Source: Corynebacterium sp. NML98-0116 (GTDB taxonomy: Bacteria; Actinomycetota; Actinomycetes; Mycobacteriales; Mycobacteriaceae). From it: DNA of 64,000 nucleotides. This document shows positions 1-7,866 of this stretch, one piece after another (within the stretch, counting starts at the first letter, position 1; every line of letters begins with the position of its first letter). The notes below the pieces were generated by a model. It saw only the letters and a program-made list of their open reading frames with translations, did no database searches and was not told where the DNA came from. Both the position numbers and the translations under genes were made by a program. The stretch spans positions 357,406 through 421,405 of the forward strand of contig NZ_CP017639.1 in NCBI RefSeq assembly GCF_001767255.1, read 5' to 3'.

Positions 1-56
1 TGCTCGGCATCCTGGGCCTGGGCGGCGCGGCCGCCGCCGTGATGGCGAACAAGTAG
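1..56 (+). CDS. C-terminal end of an unidentified protein (5' truncated by window)
   Basis: The frame from base 3 reads LGILGLGGAAAAVMANK and then a TAG stop at 54-56. The Gly/Ala-rich hydrophobic stretch followed by a Lys resembles the C-terminal membrane segment of a secreted or membrane protein. Too little is present to assign a function. Confidence 0.45.
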   Translation, partial: LGILGLGGAAAAVMANK

Positions 57-73
57 GTCGCTTATTCGCCCGA

Positions 74-152
74 CGCACCAAATTCCTTGGTTTTGGCTAG
101 GGTTCCGGCGTTTTCCCAGGTCGCTGGTCGGTTGTGAGGGAATTTGGTGCGC
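74..152. repeat. Intergenic inverted repeat, family A (copy 1)
   Basis: Left arm about 73-86 (CGCACCAAATTCC) and right arm 139-152 (GGAATTTGGTGCG) are inverted copies around a ~52-bp interior whose middle reads CCCAGGTCGC. The same arms recur near 4036, 4131, 6531, 7760, 38863 and 49275. It lies between two genes and codes for nothing evident. Confidence 0.8.
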
Positions 153-164
153 CTGGCTGTGGGG

Positions 165-245
165 CAGTGCCAAAGGACGCAACCAGTTTTCCGTGACCTG
201 GGCTTTTGCCGGGTTTTTCGGATGTGGTTGCGTCCTTTGGCACTG
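165..245. repeat. Intergenic inverted repeat, family B (copy 1)
   Basis: Perfect 21-bp arms (165-185 and 225-245, core CCAAAGGACGCAACC) flank a 39-base loop containing GACCTGGG, the reverse complement of the family-A centre. It sits 11 bp past the 3' end of cls and could also act as a transcript-end hairpin, though no T-run follows. A second copy is at 54347-54436. Confidence 0.8.
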
Positions 246-256
246 GCAGCGTGCGG

Positions 257-1741
257 CTACTGCAGCGCCGAGGTCAGCTTCATCACGTTGTCGATGTAGC
301 GGCGGTACCACGGCCGCGTGTTCCAGCGCTCCAGCGTGAGCTCGCGGGTCACCGACAAGTACGTGGTGGCGAGTTGGTTGAGGTTGCGGAGGAGGGGGCC
401 GTCGCAAATTAAGAGTGAGCTTTCGTAGTTGAGTGAGAAACTACGAATGTCCATGTTGGAGGACCCAAGCACGCCGACGGCGGCGCCGGGCTCCTTCGAG
501 GTGGGGTCGACGAGCAGGAACTTGGTGTGCAGGACGTAGGGGGCGGGGAACTCCCAGATGCGCACACCGGCCTCGAGGAGTTGTTGGTAGTAGGAGGACT
601 GGGCGTGCTGCACCATGAACTGGTCTGCCTTCTGGCCAACGAGCAGGTCCACGCGCACGCCGCGGTAGCAGGCGGTGGTGATGGCCTCCAGCAGTGAGTC
701 CTCGGGGACGAAGTAGGGGGAGCACAGCACCAGTTGTTCTTTGGCGTGGTGGATGAGGGTGTTAAACATCCGCAGGTTCGGTTCGGCCTGGTAGCCGGGC
801 CCTGATGGGATGAGCTGGACCAGGTTCGCGTCTGCGGGGGCGCCAAGGTCCAAGGGGGCGGTCAGCTCGATGGGTTCGCCGGATTCGGAGTACCAGTCCA
901 CGGCGAACAGCGCCTCGATGGAGGTGACAATGGGCCCTTGGAGTTCCACGAAGGCGTCGACCCATTGGCGTCCGGCGGCGCGGTGTTGGCGGGTGAGGTA
1001 GGTGCGGTCGATGAGGTTCATGGAGCCCATCATGGCGGTGTGGCCGTCGATAATGATGAGTTTGCGGTGGTTGCGCAGATCCGGGCGGCGGAAGCGGCCC
1101 TTGAGCAGGCTCAGCGGCAACATGAGGTGCCAGTGGATGCCGGCCTTCGTCAGGCGCCGTTTCAGCGCGCGGAAGCCGGGGTATTTCATGGAACCGATGT
1201 GGTCGAATAGGAGGCGGACGTGGACGCCGCGGGCCACGGCACGCTCCAACGCCTCAAACACAATGGCGGTGGTGTTGTCCCAGGCCACCGCATAAATCTC
1301 GATGTCGACGTATGCTTCCGCCTTATCGACGAGCTCCGCAATCCGCACCATCGTCTTCTCGTAATCCGCCCACATGGCGACCGCGCTGCCGTGCACGGCG
1401 GGGAAGCCGGTCAGGGTGCGGTTCAGCGTGATCATCGAGGTCACTTCTGGGTTCGCCTGCTGACCGGCGGGAATGTCGGGGATGTCGGAGTAGACGTCGT
1501 TGAGGACGGCGTTCGCTTCCTTCTGGATGCGGTGGCGCCGCTGCGAGACGTACTTGGACCCCATCAGCAGGTACAGCGGCAGGCCCACGAACGGGAGCAG
1601 CAGAATGAGTAGCAGCCAAGCGTTCGCGCTCGACGGCTTGCGGTTCGACGGCACCACGCCAATCATGACGAACTTGATGGCGTAGTCGATGCCCATGGCG
1701 ATGAGCTGCCACAGGGAGAGGCCACTGAACAGAGACAACAT
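257..1741 (-). CDS. cls: Cardiolipin synthase (phospholipase D superfamily)
   Basis: Membrane enzyme that joins phospholipid head groups to make cardiolipin. The 494-aa protein has two N-terminal hydrophobic segments (about residues 8-30 and 40-60, the PLDc_N region) and two HKD catalytic motifs: HRKLIIID (H225, K227, D232) followed by GSMN, and HTKFLLVD (H405, K407, D412) followed by GSSNMD. Length and architecture are usual for bacterial Cls. It is the last gene of a reverse operon, starting 2 bp after xth ends. Phosphatidyltransferase chemistry is inferred from family; both HKD motifs are intact. Confidence 0.93.
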   Translation of the reverse strand: MLSLFSGLSLWQLIAMGIDYAIKFVMIGVVPSNRKPSSANAWLLLILLLPFVGLPLYLLMGSKYVSQRRHRIQKEANAVLNDVYSDIPDIPAGQQANPEVTSMITLNRTLTGFPAVHGSAVAMWADYEKTMVRIAELVDKAEAYVDIEIYAVAWDNTTAIVFEALERAVARGVHVRLLFDHIGSMKYPGFRALKRRLTKAGIHWHLMLPLSLLKGRFRRPDLRNHRKLIIIDGHTAMMGSMNLIDRTYLTRQHRAAGRQWVDAFVELQGPIVTSIEALFAVDWYSESGEPIELTAPLDLGAPADANLVQLIPSGPGYQAEPNLRMFNTLIHHAKEQLVLCSPYFVPEDSLLEAITTACYRGVRVDLLVGQKADQFMVQHAQSSYYQQLLEAGVRIWEFPAPYVLHTKFLLVDPTSKEPGAAVGVLGSSNMDIRSFSLNYESSLLICDGPLLRNLNQLATTYLSVTRELTLERWNTRPWYRRYIDNVMKLTSALQ

Positions 1742-1743
1742 GG

Positions 1744-2535
1744 CTACCGCACCTGGTCGAGTGCGAGGTCGGCGGTGTCGTAATCAGCGATGACGGGCGC
1801 GTGATCCGATGCGCCCTTGCCGTCGCGCTCCGCCACGTCCACCCGAGCCTGTTGCAGGCGGCGGGCGAGCGGGGGCGTCGCTAAGTGGAAGTCAATGAGC
1901 ATGCCTTCGTTCTTGGGGAAGCGCATGGACTTGTAGTCCCAGAACGAGTAGGGGTCCGCGTGGCGGATCTCCTCCAAGCCGGACTCCAGCAGCATCTGGA
2001 ACGCGGCGCGCTCCGGCTCCGTGACGTGCGTCTTGCCCTCAAACCAGGCGATGTCCCACACGTCCTCGTCGCGCGGCGCAATGTTGAAATCGCCCGTGAA
2101 CAGCTGCAACGTTTGCGGGTCCACGGTCTCGCGCAGAGAGTAGAGGAACTCGAGTTTGTATTCGTAGTGTGGGTCGCCGATCTCGCGCCCGTTCGGCACG
2201 TACAAGCTCCAGATATCGACGCCCCCACAGCTCGCCCCAACCGCCCGGGCCTCCACAACCGGATCTCCCTTCTTCGCGAACGACGGCTGGCGCTCAAAGT
2301 GCGTCCGCACGTTCTCCAGCCCCACCCGCGACGCGATGGCCACACCATTCCACTGGTCGTAGCCCACGTGTGCGACCTCGTAGCCCGCCGCCTCGAACGT
2401 TGAGTAGGGGAACGTGGCGTCCTTCGTCTTCGTTTCCTGCATGGCCAACACGTCGACGTCGTTGCGGTCGAGGAAAGCGGCGATCCTCTCCGCCCGCGTA
2501 CGTACAGAGTTCACGTTCCAAGTGGCGATGCGCAT
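1744..2535 (-). CDS. xth: Exodeoxyribonuclease III (AP endonuclease)
   Basis: Base-excision-repair nuclease of the exonuclease III/APE family, expected to cut DNA at abasic sites and remove 3' blocks. The 263-aa protein starts MRIATWNVNS and carries the metal-binding QETK motif (E34), the GDFN motif in mid-protein and the C-terminal SDHAPV motif (D244, H245). It is translated close to its neighbours: 9 bp downstream of the truncated GNAT-family gene and 2 bp upstream of cls, so co-transcription is likely. Whether the gene is xthA or exoA type is not separable here. Confidence 0.93.
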   Translation of the reverse strand: MRIATWNVNSVRTRAERIAAFLDRNDVDVLAMQETKTKDATFPYSTFEAAGYEVAHVGYDQWNGVAIASRVGLENVRTHFERQPSFAKKGDPVVEARAVGASCGGVDIWSLYVPNGREIGDPHYEYKLEFLYSLRETVDPQTLQLFTGDFNIAPRDEDVWDIAWFEGKTHVTEPERAAFQMLLESGLEEIRHADPYSFWDYKSMRFPKNEGMLIDFHLATPPLARRLQQARVDVAERDGKGASDHAPVIADYDTADLALDQVR

Positions 2536-2544
2536 GCCAATATC

Positions 2545-3072
2545 CTAGCGCAGACGCAGGACACGCCGCCGATGATGGTCATCGCCCACGATCTCCTCCG
2601 GGCCGACCTCCCACAGCTCCGGGTGTCGCGCCGCGTGCTTCTCCGCCGCCTTGCCGATGCGCTCCGGCACCAACAGGCGCACTGGGAGGGAGTGGGCGTC
2701 GTAAAAATCTTTGAGCTCGGTGAGTGGCAGCGGTGCGAGTGCCGCCGACGGGCCCAACGGCACTGCCGTATTATCCTGCGGGTTCGCGGCGCCCGCGCGG
2801 GCCAGCCACCCCTCGACCCACTCCTGCACCGGTGCCGGGTTCGCCTCCGCGAGCTCCACCTCTTTTCGACGAATCTCCGAATTCCGAACCGTCTTCGGCG
2901 CCAGCGAACGCACCGCCACCGGTTCCGTGATCGTCACCTCGCGCCCATCGCGGCGGCGCACCCGCAGCGGGTCCAACCCCACGACCTCCCCGATCGCCTC
3001 ATTGACCCCGGACTCCGTGCGGTAGCGAACCGTCACCCTGCCCCCGACAGCGGGCGCTTCTTGGCGGAACAT
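2545..3072 (-). CDS. N-terminal half of a GNAT-family acetyltransferase (N-acetylglutamate synthase-like), catalytic domain absent
   Basis: The 175-aa protein matches the N-terminal region of an actinobacterial GNAT family that begins with an SH3-like module (GRVTVRYR...EAIGEVVGLD) and continues with the linker-type sequence PKTVRNSEIRR and WVEGWLARAG. Corynebacterial relatives, including a described N-acetylglutamate synthase located between def and xth, run to about 350 residues and end in the acetyl-CoA-binding GNAT domain. Here the frame stops after VLRLR and xth begins 9 bp later, so no room remains for that domain. The N-terminal domain may be retained on its own, or the gene may be a remnant. 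Acetyltransferase activity is not expected. Confidence 0.75.
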   Translation of the reverse strand: MFRQEAPAVGGRVTVRYRTESGVNEAIGEVVGLDPLRVRRRDGREVTITEPVAVRSLAPKTVRNSEIRRKEVELAEANPAPVQEWVEGWLARAGAANPQDNTAVPLGPSAALAPLPLTELKDFYDAHSLPVRLLVPERIGKAAEKHAARHPELWEVGPEEIVGDDHHRRRVLRLR

Positions 3073-3087
3073 CTTGCTGTTAGTGCC

Positions 3088-3660
3088 TTAGTGCCCGAAC
3101 GGGTCTTCGTCCGTGCCCGGCAGCCACGTGTTGCCCGGCTCCGTCCACCCGTTCGCCTTGATCGCGCGCTTCGCCTCGCGCTTGTAGCGGCCGGTGAGCA
3201 CGTCCGTGTACACGAAGCCGTCCAGGTGGCCGACCTCATGCTGCAGACACCGCGCGAAGAACCCAGTGCCCTCGACCTCAATCTCGTTGCCGTTCTCATC
3301 CAGGCCGGTGACCTTGGCCCAGTCCGCGCGGCCGGTAGGGAAGCCCTCGCCCGGGACGGAGAGGCAGCCTTCGTCGTCCTCGCCGTCGTCGCGCGGCATG
3401 GTCTTCGGGATCTCGCTCGTCTCCAGCACCGGGTTGATCACGGTGCCGCGACGCATCGTGTCGCCGTCAGGGCAGTGGTACACGAACAGGCGCAGCGGCA
3501 CACCAATCTGGTTCGCGGCCAGGCCCACGCCGTTGGCGGCGTCCATGGTTTCGTGCATGTCTGCAATGAGTTCCTGCAGCTCCTCGACCGGTTGCTCCAC
3601 AGGCTTCGTCGGGTTGTGCAGGACAGGGTCGCCATAAATAACGATCGGTCGAATGGTCAT
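3088..3660 (-). CDS. def: Peptide deformylase
   Basis: Removes the N-formyl group from nascent proteins; Fe/Zn enzyme of the cytosol. All three family motifs are present in 190 aa: GVGLAANQ (44-51), EGCLS (Cys99) and QHEVGH (H141, E142, H145). The start at 3660 ([10 protein letters not shown]) was chosen over an upstream ATG because it aligns with family N-termini and lies 7 nt after a TATTAT -10 box, giving a leaderless transcript. It is the first gene of the def - GNAT remnant - xth - cls operon and is divergent from the DUF3263 gene only 16 bp away. Confidence 0.94.
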   Translation of the reverse strand: MTIRPIVIYGDPVLHNPTKPVEQPVEELQELIADMHETMDAANGVGLAANQIGVPLRLFVYHCPDGDTMRRGTVINPVLETSEIPKTMPRDDGEDDEGCLSVPGEGFPTGRADWAKVTGLDENGNEIEVEGTGFFARCLQHEVGHLDGFVYTDVLTGRYKREAKRAIKANGWTEPGNTWLPGTDEDPFGH

Positions 3661-3676
3661 GGCTACCATAATAGGC
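3661..3676. promoter_or_regulatory. Overlapping divergent leaderless promoters, def / DUF3263
   Basis: In only 16 bp between two start codons there is a TACCAT box for the forward gene (3664-3669) and a TATTAT box for the reverse gene (3673 down to 3668). Each ends exactly 7 nt before its ATG, which is the spacing for transcription starting on the A of the start codon. The two boxes share two base pairs, so the promoters should exclude each other. Confidence 0.65.
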
Positions 3677-3892
3677 ATGCCTGAGCAGCTTTCAGATTCG
3701 GACCGCGCCATCCTCACCTTCGAGGCCCACGCCCCGCGCGCCATCGGCGCCAAAGAAGAGGCCATCACCACCCAGCTCGGGCTCACACCGGTTCGCTATT
3801 ACCAAAAACTCAACCTCCTTCTCGACGACCCCTCCGCCCTTTCCGAATTCCCACAACTCGTACGCCGCCTGCAGCGCCTCCGCGACCGTTGA
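3677..3892 (+). CDS. DUF3263 family small protein
   Basis: 71-aa protein, [20 protein letters not shown]..., matching the actinobacterial DUF3263 family (conserved ILxFE, GAKEEAI, LGLTPxRYYQxLNxLLDDPxAL). The sequence pattern suggests a small helix-turn-helix DNA-binding fold, but no function is established. The family is typically found beside def in corynebacteria, as here. Start chosen at 3677, the first Met of the family core and 7 nt after a -10 box. Confidence 0.85.
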   Translation: MPEQLSDSDRAILTFEAHAPRAIGAKEEAITTQLGLTPVRYYQKLNLLLDDPSALSEFPQLVRRLQRLRDR

Positions 3893-3914
3893 GCCGCTCC
3901 TCTCTTCGAGCTGT

Positions 3915-4020
3915 GAAAAAGTTCCCGCGCCCGGGAACTATTTTGCGTTTGGGGCCGGCTCCGGTCGACCAACGCTTTCGTTTCCCCAGGTCGCGACGTT
4001 TGTTCACGAAGATTGTTCCC
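3915..4020. repeat. Intergenic repeat, family C (copy 1)
   Basis: Begins GAAAAAGTTCCCGCG, contains CCGGTCGACCAACG, then CCAGGTCGCGACG, and ends near GATTGTTCCCCGA. A second copy with the same order lies at 14633-14767. Arms are partly inverted (AAGTTCCC against a downstream GGGAACTT in copy 2). Confidence 0.75.
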
Positions 4021-4035
4021 CGACCCGGCGTGATC

Positions 4036-4114
4036 GCGCACCAGATTCCGGGTTTTCCCCTAGCGACCTGGGATTTTCCAAACGTGCCCGCCAAAAACCA
4101 GGAATCTGGTGCGC
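4036..4114. repeat. Inverted repeat, family A (copy 2)
   Basis: Perfect 14-bp arms, GCGCACCAGATTCC at 4036-4049 and GGAATCTGGTGCGC at 4101-4114, with GCGACCTGGG in the middle. One base differs from other A copies in both arms (C/G at the same stem position), a compensatory change that keeps the stem paired. Confidence 0.8.
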
Positions 4115-4130
4115 GTCCCTCCCACTCAGA

Positions 4131-4206
4131 CACCACATTCCTGTTTTTCGGCAAGCGGATCTGCGAAAGTCCAGGTCGCATAATTCCATGCAGGAATTTG
4201 GTGCGC
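4131..4206. repeat. Inverted repeat, family A (copy 3)
   Basis: Arms CACCACATTCCTG (4131-4143) and CAGGAATTTGGTG (4191-4203) with one mismatch; centre CCAGGTCGC. It lies 16 bp from copy 2. Confidence 0.75.
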
Positions 4207-4232
4207 ACCCGGCCCGCTCCTCGCCCCAAACT

Positions 4233-4338
4233 GCTCGTAGCGTGCGCTTAGAAGCGTGCGATGCAGGTCGCGCATTTGCACCCAGCCCGGTCGATTTCCG
4301 GCGACCAGCGTCGCACTCCTTAAACACCTCGACCGGAA
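4233..4338. repeat. 106-bp direct repeat, family D (copy 1)
   Basis: Identical over 106 bp to 4424-4529 (offset 191). It starts GCTCGTAGCGTGCGC, contains GATGCAGGTCGCGCAT and ends CTCGACCGGAA. An inverted, diverged copy is at 14815-14914 beside the second C element. Confidence 0.85.
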
Positions 4339-4423
4339 CGAAAGCGACAGGAGAGAGCACTGTATGTAGCGCTCAACTTGCGGCCGACACGGGCTCGCAA
4401 CCGCCAGGTTTGATACCTTTTTC

Positions 4424-4529
4424 GCTCGTAGCGTGCGCTTAGAAGCGTGCGATGCAGGTCGCGCATTTGCACCCAGCCCGGTCGATTTCCGGCGACCAGC
4501 GTCGCACTCCTTAAACACCTCGACCGGAA
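4424..4529. repeat. 106-bp direct repeat, family D (copy 2)
   Basis: Exact copy of 4233-4338. Identity over the full length suggests recent duplication or ongoing gene conversion. Confidence 0.85.
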
Positions 4530-4598
4530 TGTACTGACGGTTGGCGAAACCGGGAACGCGGTGCGCGTGGGAAGGTGTAAACGTGTGCAAAAACGTTT

Positions 4599-4604
4599 AG
4601 AGTG
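4599..4604 (+). promoter_or_regulatory. -10 box, leaderless promoter
   Basis: TAGAGT lies 6 nt before GTG 4611. The context GTTTAGAGTGGC closely resembles GTTTAGACTGGC upstream of the gene at 5382, so the two neighbours appear to use the same promoter type. Confidence 0.5.
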
Positions 4605-4610
4605 GCGCAT

Positions 4611-5339
4611 GTGACTAATGTGAATCCTGAGAACGAGTACCAGGGCGCCCACCGCCGCGCCGAAGAGGACGACTACGACCAAAACTACGAAGCGGCGCCG
4701 GCGGCGGCGTTCCCGAAGCGGGGCGTCGCGATGATCCTGCTGGCCGTCGCGGCACTTCTGCTGCTGTGGGGCATCTACGCCATGAACAAGGGCGACGGAA
4801 ACCAGGACGCGGCCGCGCCGGGCTCCACCGAAGCCACGACCGCCCAAGCCACCCAAGCAACCCAGGCAACGACCGCGATCTCGGCGCCGGCGAACTCGTC
4901 GGAGCAGGCGCAACCAAGCGAGCAGGAAAAACCAGCCGAAGAAGCCAAGCCCACCGAAAAGCCAGCCGAGCAGGAACAGCCGGCGCCAGCCCCCGCAGGT
5001 CTGGCTCGCGAGCAGGCGCAGGTGTACGTCTACAACAACTCCGGCATCCCGGATCTGGCCAACCGGACCGCCGGTGACCTCGCCGCCCAGTACAACGTGG
5101 CGAACCGCTCCAACGACGCCGCCGCGATGAACATGCCGGAGCAGACCTACGGCGCGTTCCCGCAGACCTTCGTGTTCTTCAACCCGAACACCCCTGGCGC
5201 TGACGCGGTTGCCGCGGAGCTCGCGCAGCGGATCGGGGGTACGCCTCGGGCGACGACGGATGTGCCGGCGAATACGAGTTTGCCGCGAGAGGCCGTCGAG
5301 AAGCCGGAGGCGATCACTGTCGTCCTTGCGGGAGAATAA
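4611..5339 (+). CDS. LytR C-terminal-domain membrane protein
   Basis: Single-pass membrane protein of 242 aa. A charged cytoplasmic N-terminus (to about residue 45) is followed by one transmembrane helix (VAMILLAVAALLLLWGIYAM), an Ala/Glu/Pro/Thr-rich linker and a LytR_C-type extracellular domain (QVYVYNNSGIPDLANRTAGDL...). This domain is found in cell-wall-linked actinobacterial proteins, with or without the LytR-CpsA-Psr catalytic domain, which is absent here. Start: GTG 4611 is preferred because a TAGAGT box ends 6 nt upstream; GTG 4602 is possible. A role in envelope assembly is inferred only. Confidence 0.8.
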   Translation: MTNVNPENEYQGAHRRAEEDDYDQNYEAAPAAAFPKRGVAMILLAVAALLLLWGIYAMNKGDGNQDAAAPGSTEATTAQATQATQATTAISAPANSSEQAQPSEQEKPAEEAKPTEKPAEQEQPAPAPAGLAREQAQVYVYNNSGIPDLANRTAGDLAAQYNVANRSNDAAAMNMPEQTYGAFPQTFVFFNPNTPGADAVAAELAQRIGGTPRATTDVPANTSLPREAVEKPEAITVVLAGE

Positions 5340-5367
5340 AACCCCCGCGCGGGCCCAGCGCAGCGTT

Positions 5368-5373
5368 TAGACT
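5368..5373 (+). promoter_or_regulatory. -10 box, leaderless promoter
   Basis: TAGACT lies 8 nt before ATG 5382, with no ribosome-binding sequence between, consistent with a leaderless mRNA. Confidence 0.5.
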
Positions 5374-5381
5374 GGCTTGCT

Positions 5382-6515
5382 ATGGATCCATACCGCGAGT
5401 TCGCCCGTTCCCCCGAGCCGACACTGGGAGTGGAGTGGGAGATCTGTGTCGTTGATAAGGAGACGCGGGACCTGGTACCCCGCGCCCCCGAAATTATCGA
5501 CGCCATCTCCGCCACGAACCCCAACGTGCACCTCGAGCGGGAGTTCCTCCAAAACACGGTCGAGCTGGTGACGCCGGTATGTAAGAATACGAAAGAGGCC
5601 GTCGATAAGCTGGCGGAGAGCTTGGCCGTCGTGCGCGCCGAAGCTGACGCCCGCGACCTCGACCTGTGGGCCAGCGGCGGCCACCCATTTTCCGACTTCC
5701 GCGAGCAAGCCCTCAGCCCCAAAATTTCCTACAAGGAAATGATCAACCGTACTCAGTACTGGGGTCAGCAAATGCTGCTGTGGGGTATTCACTGCCACGT
5801 CGGCATCAGTCACGAAGACCGCGTCTGGCCAATCATCAACGCGGTGATGACGCACTACCCGCACCTGCTCGCCATCTCCGCATCCAGCCCCGGCTGGGAC
5901 GGGCTGGACACCGGGTACGCCTCCAACCGCACCATGCTCTACCAGCAGCTTCCCACCGCCGGGATGCCGTACCAGTTCCAAAGCTGGGCCGAATGGGTCC
6001 AATTCATGGACGACCAGCGCACCTCCGGCGTGATCAACCACACCGGCTCCATGCACTTCGACGTCCGCCCCGCGGCCAAGTGGGGCACCATCGAAGTCCG
6101 CATCAGCGACGCCACATCCAACCTGCGCGAACTCGCCGCGGTCGTCGCACTGACTCACTGCTTGGTCGTCTACTACGACCAACTTCTCGACGCCGGCGAA
6201 GCCCTCCCCACGCTCCAGCCCTGGCACGTCGCCGAAAACAAGTGGCGCGGGGCCCGCTACGGCCTCGACGCGCTGGTGATCACCAGCCGCGACACCGACG
6301 AACGCTGGCTCCGCGACGAACTCGTTACGTTGGTGGACACCCTGCAGCCTGTGGCTGCGCAGCTTGGGTGCACGCGCGAGCTGAACCTGGTGCTGGAGAT
6401 CATGCAACGCGGCGCCGGCTACCAGCGGCAACGCCGCATCTACGAGATGACGGGCTCCTGGCACGACGTCGTCGCCGCCACCTGCGCCGAGATGCAGGAG
6501 ATGACCTGGGAGTAG
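5382..6515 (+). CDS. Glutamate-cysteine ligase family protein (GCS2 / YbdK type)
   Basis: 377-aa carboxylate-amine ligase of the GCS2 family, which couples a carboxylate to an amine using ATP. Family signatures are the N-terminal [11 protein letters not shown], mid-protein [10 protein letters not shown] and RNTMLYQQ-like regions ([11 protein letters not shown]), and [18 protein letters not shown]. Members annotated as gamma-glutamyl-cysteine ligases occur in actinobacteria, but corynebacteria rely on mycothiol, so the true substrate is uncertain. A leaderless promoter is likely. It shares orientation with the LytR_C gene 42 bp upstream but has its own -10 box. Confidence 0.85.
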   Translation: MDPYREFARSPEPTLGVEWEICVVDKETRDLVPRAPEIIDAISATNPNVHLEREFLQNTVELVTPVCKNTKEAVDKLAESLAVVRAEADARDLDLWASGGHPFSDFREQALSPKISYKEMINRTQYWGQQMLLWGIHCHVGISHEDRVWPIINAVMTHYPHLLAISASSPGWDGLDTGYASNRTMLYQQLPTAGMPYQFQSWAEWVQFMDDQRTSGVINHTGSMHFDVRPAAKWGTIEVRISDATSNLRELAAVVALTHCLVVYYDQLLDAGEALPTLQPWHVAENKWRGARYGLDALVITSRDTDERWLRDELVTLVDTLQPVAAQLGCTRELNLVLEIMQRGAGYQRQRRIYEMTGSWHDVVAATCAEMQEMTWE

Positions 6516-6530
6516 CTTGTTTGGGCCTAG

Positions 6531-6611
6531 TGCACCACATTCCCGCGGGGAGGTTGCGCGACCTGGGGGAATGCGTTGGGGTCTTCGCGGAATCCAGGAA
6601 TGTGGTGTGCG
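6531..6611. repeat. Inverted repeat, family A (copy 4)
   Basis: Arms TGCACCACATTCC (6531-6543) and GGAATGTGGTGTGCG (6597-6611); centre GCGACCTGGGG. It begins 15 bp after the ligase stop codon. Confidence 0.75.
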
Positions 6612-6623
6612 TGCCAGCTGGGG

Positions 6624-6706
6624 TGACACCAAAATCCTGGATTTCTGCAGAGCGGGCTGGAATAAGCCCAGGTGGTTGGAAGCTCGTGAGGGAATGTGGT
6701 GCGCGT
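6624..6706. repeat. Degenerate family A repeat (copy 5)
   Basis: The right arm GGGAATGTGGTGCGCG (near 6692-6706) is well conserved and CCCAGGTGG marks the centre. The left arm (ACACCAAAATCC) has decayed. It is adjacent to copy 4, so two elements lie in tandem before the Panacea operon. Confidence 0.55.
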
Positions 6707-6768
6707 AGGGGCTGGTTGATGCTTGATGGGGTAGGGTTGGCGTCGATAAGTGTTGAGAGGGGAACAGC

Positions 6769-7221
6769 ATGGCAAACGTGAATGATGTGGCGAGATACAT
6801 TTTGGAGCGTCAGGGGGAAAGCCTGAGTACCATGAAGCTGCAAAAACTCGTTTACTACGCACAGGCTTGGAGCTTGGTCTGGGACGAGAAGCCGCTGTTT
6901 AACTCCCGTTTCGAGGCCTGGGCGAACGGCCCAGTGTGCCGTGAACTATACAACCAACACCGTGGGCACTTCACCGCAACTCCCGAAATGTTTCCCGGCG
7001 ATGCTCACCGGCTCACAAACGATGAGCGGGAGACGATCGACACTGTGCTCGACGCATACGGGCATCTCACTGGCCAACAGTTGAGCGACCTCGCGCATGG
7101 CGAGCGGCCCTGGCGGGAAGCCCGTGAAGGCGTTGCAGTGGGGGCGCCTTCCACACATGAGGTGAGTCAGGAAGTCATGCAGGATTTCTACAGTTCGATG
7201 CAGTCGGCGTCTGCGGTGTAG
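6769..7221 (+). CDS. Panacea-domain (DUF4065/SocA-like) antitoxin
   Basis: 150-aa protein with the Panacea signature: VARYILERQG..., STMKLQKLVYYAQAW, FEAWANGPVCRELYNQHRG and LSDLAHGERPWREAR near the C-terminus. Panacea is a promiscuous antitoxin domain known to pair with unrelated toxins. An RBS (GAGAGGGGAA) precedes ATG 6769. The partner is very probably the gene starting 5 bp after the stop. Family-A repeats flank the operon on both sides, suggesting a mobile or shuffled cassette. Confidence 0.88.
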   Translation: MANVNDVARYILERQGESLSTMKLQKLVYYAQAWSLVWDEKPLFNSRFEAWANGPVCRELYNQHRGHFTATPEMFPGDAHRLTNDERETIDTVLDAYGHLTGQQLSDLAHGERPWREAREGVAVGAPSTHEVSQEVMQDFYSSMQSASAV

Positions 7222-7226
7222 TTCGC

Positions 7227-7745
7227 GTGGGTGGGGGAAAGCGTAGTAGGAAGAAGCTTGCGCGTCAGCAAAACAACTTCGGGGGTAAGCGTGTTCCACA
7301 CTTGTCGCCGGTGGCAAGCGATAAAAGCGTGCCCAGTGAGGCGACACAAAGTGCCTGGCGGGAAATGCCTGTTCGGTGGACTGTCGCTGAATTGGACATC
7401 CCTCCTGGTGAGAGCTTGTGCCGATGGTCGCTGGAGGCCAAAGAGACGAAAGAGCTCTTGACATTTTTGGAGAGCATTTCACGAAAGACATGGAAAGAGT
7501 GCCTTGCTGAGACCGTCATGTCCGGCCGGAAGAAACGACCCCGGAACCATGACCAACACGTTTCGACCCTGAGTATCAACGCCCAAAAGCGCATTCAAGC
7601 GCTGCCCTCTGCGGAGGAGCGTGTGTTTCGATTCCGTCTATCTGGCGAGCCCCGATTATGGGGCTTCCGATCCGGTGACCTATTCCGAGTATTGTGGTAC
7701 GACCCTCACCATGCCGTTTGCCCTGTGGAGAAGCAAAGTACCTAG
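7227..7745 (+). CDS. Probable toxin partner of the Panacea protein (uncharacterised family)
   Basis: 172-aa protein with a very basic N-terminus (GGGKRSRKKLARQQ) and a C-terminal segment FRFRLSGEPRLWGFRSGDLFRVLWYDPHHAVCP followed by a short polar tail. That ending is typical of a widespread uncharacterised bacterial family in which a RLWG...LWWDPxHxVxP stretch is conserved and which resembles RelE-like small RNase folds in pattern only. GTG 7227 lies 5 bp after the antitoxin stop, so translation is coupled. The toxin role is inferred from operon position and size, not from a known active site. Confidence 0.65.
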   Translation: MGGGKRSRKKLARQQNNFGGKRVPHLSPVASDKSVPSEATQSAWREMPVRWTVAELDIPPGESLCRWSLEAKETKELLTFLESISRKTWKECLAETVMSGRKKRPRNHDQHVSTLSINAQKRIQALPSAEERVFRFRLSGEPRLWGFRSGDLFRVLWYDPHHAVCPVEKQST

Positions 7746-7759
7746 TGGGTCTGGACCTT

Positions 7760-7840
7760 GAGCACCACATTCCCACGAGGGGTGCGCGCGACCAGGGGAA
7801 ACACCTTGGGGCGTTCGCGGAATCCAGGAATGTGGTGCGC
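7760..7840. repeat. Inverted repeat, family A (copy 6)
   Basis: Perfect 12-bp stem: GCACCACATTCC (7762-7773) against GGAATGTGGTGC (7827-7838). It sits between the convergent Panacea operon and mrp operon ends and could serve as a bidirectional transcript-end structure. Confidence 0.75.
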
Positions 7841-7866
7841 GCGACTCGCGCGGGAGCGCCAAAAAC

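Larger units (their letters stand above)
3893..4610. other. Repeat-dense intergenic region
   Basis: About 700 bp between the DUF3263 gene and the LytR_C gene contain no convincing gene. They hold one C element (3915-4020), two A palindromes (4036-4114, 4131-4206) and two exact 106-bp D copies (4233-4338, 4424-4529). Open frames here run through repeat sequence and lack recognisable protein features. Confidence 0.75.
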
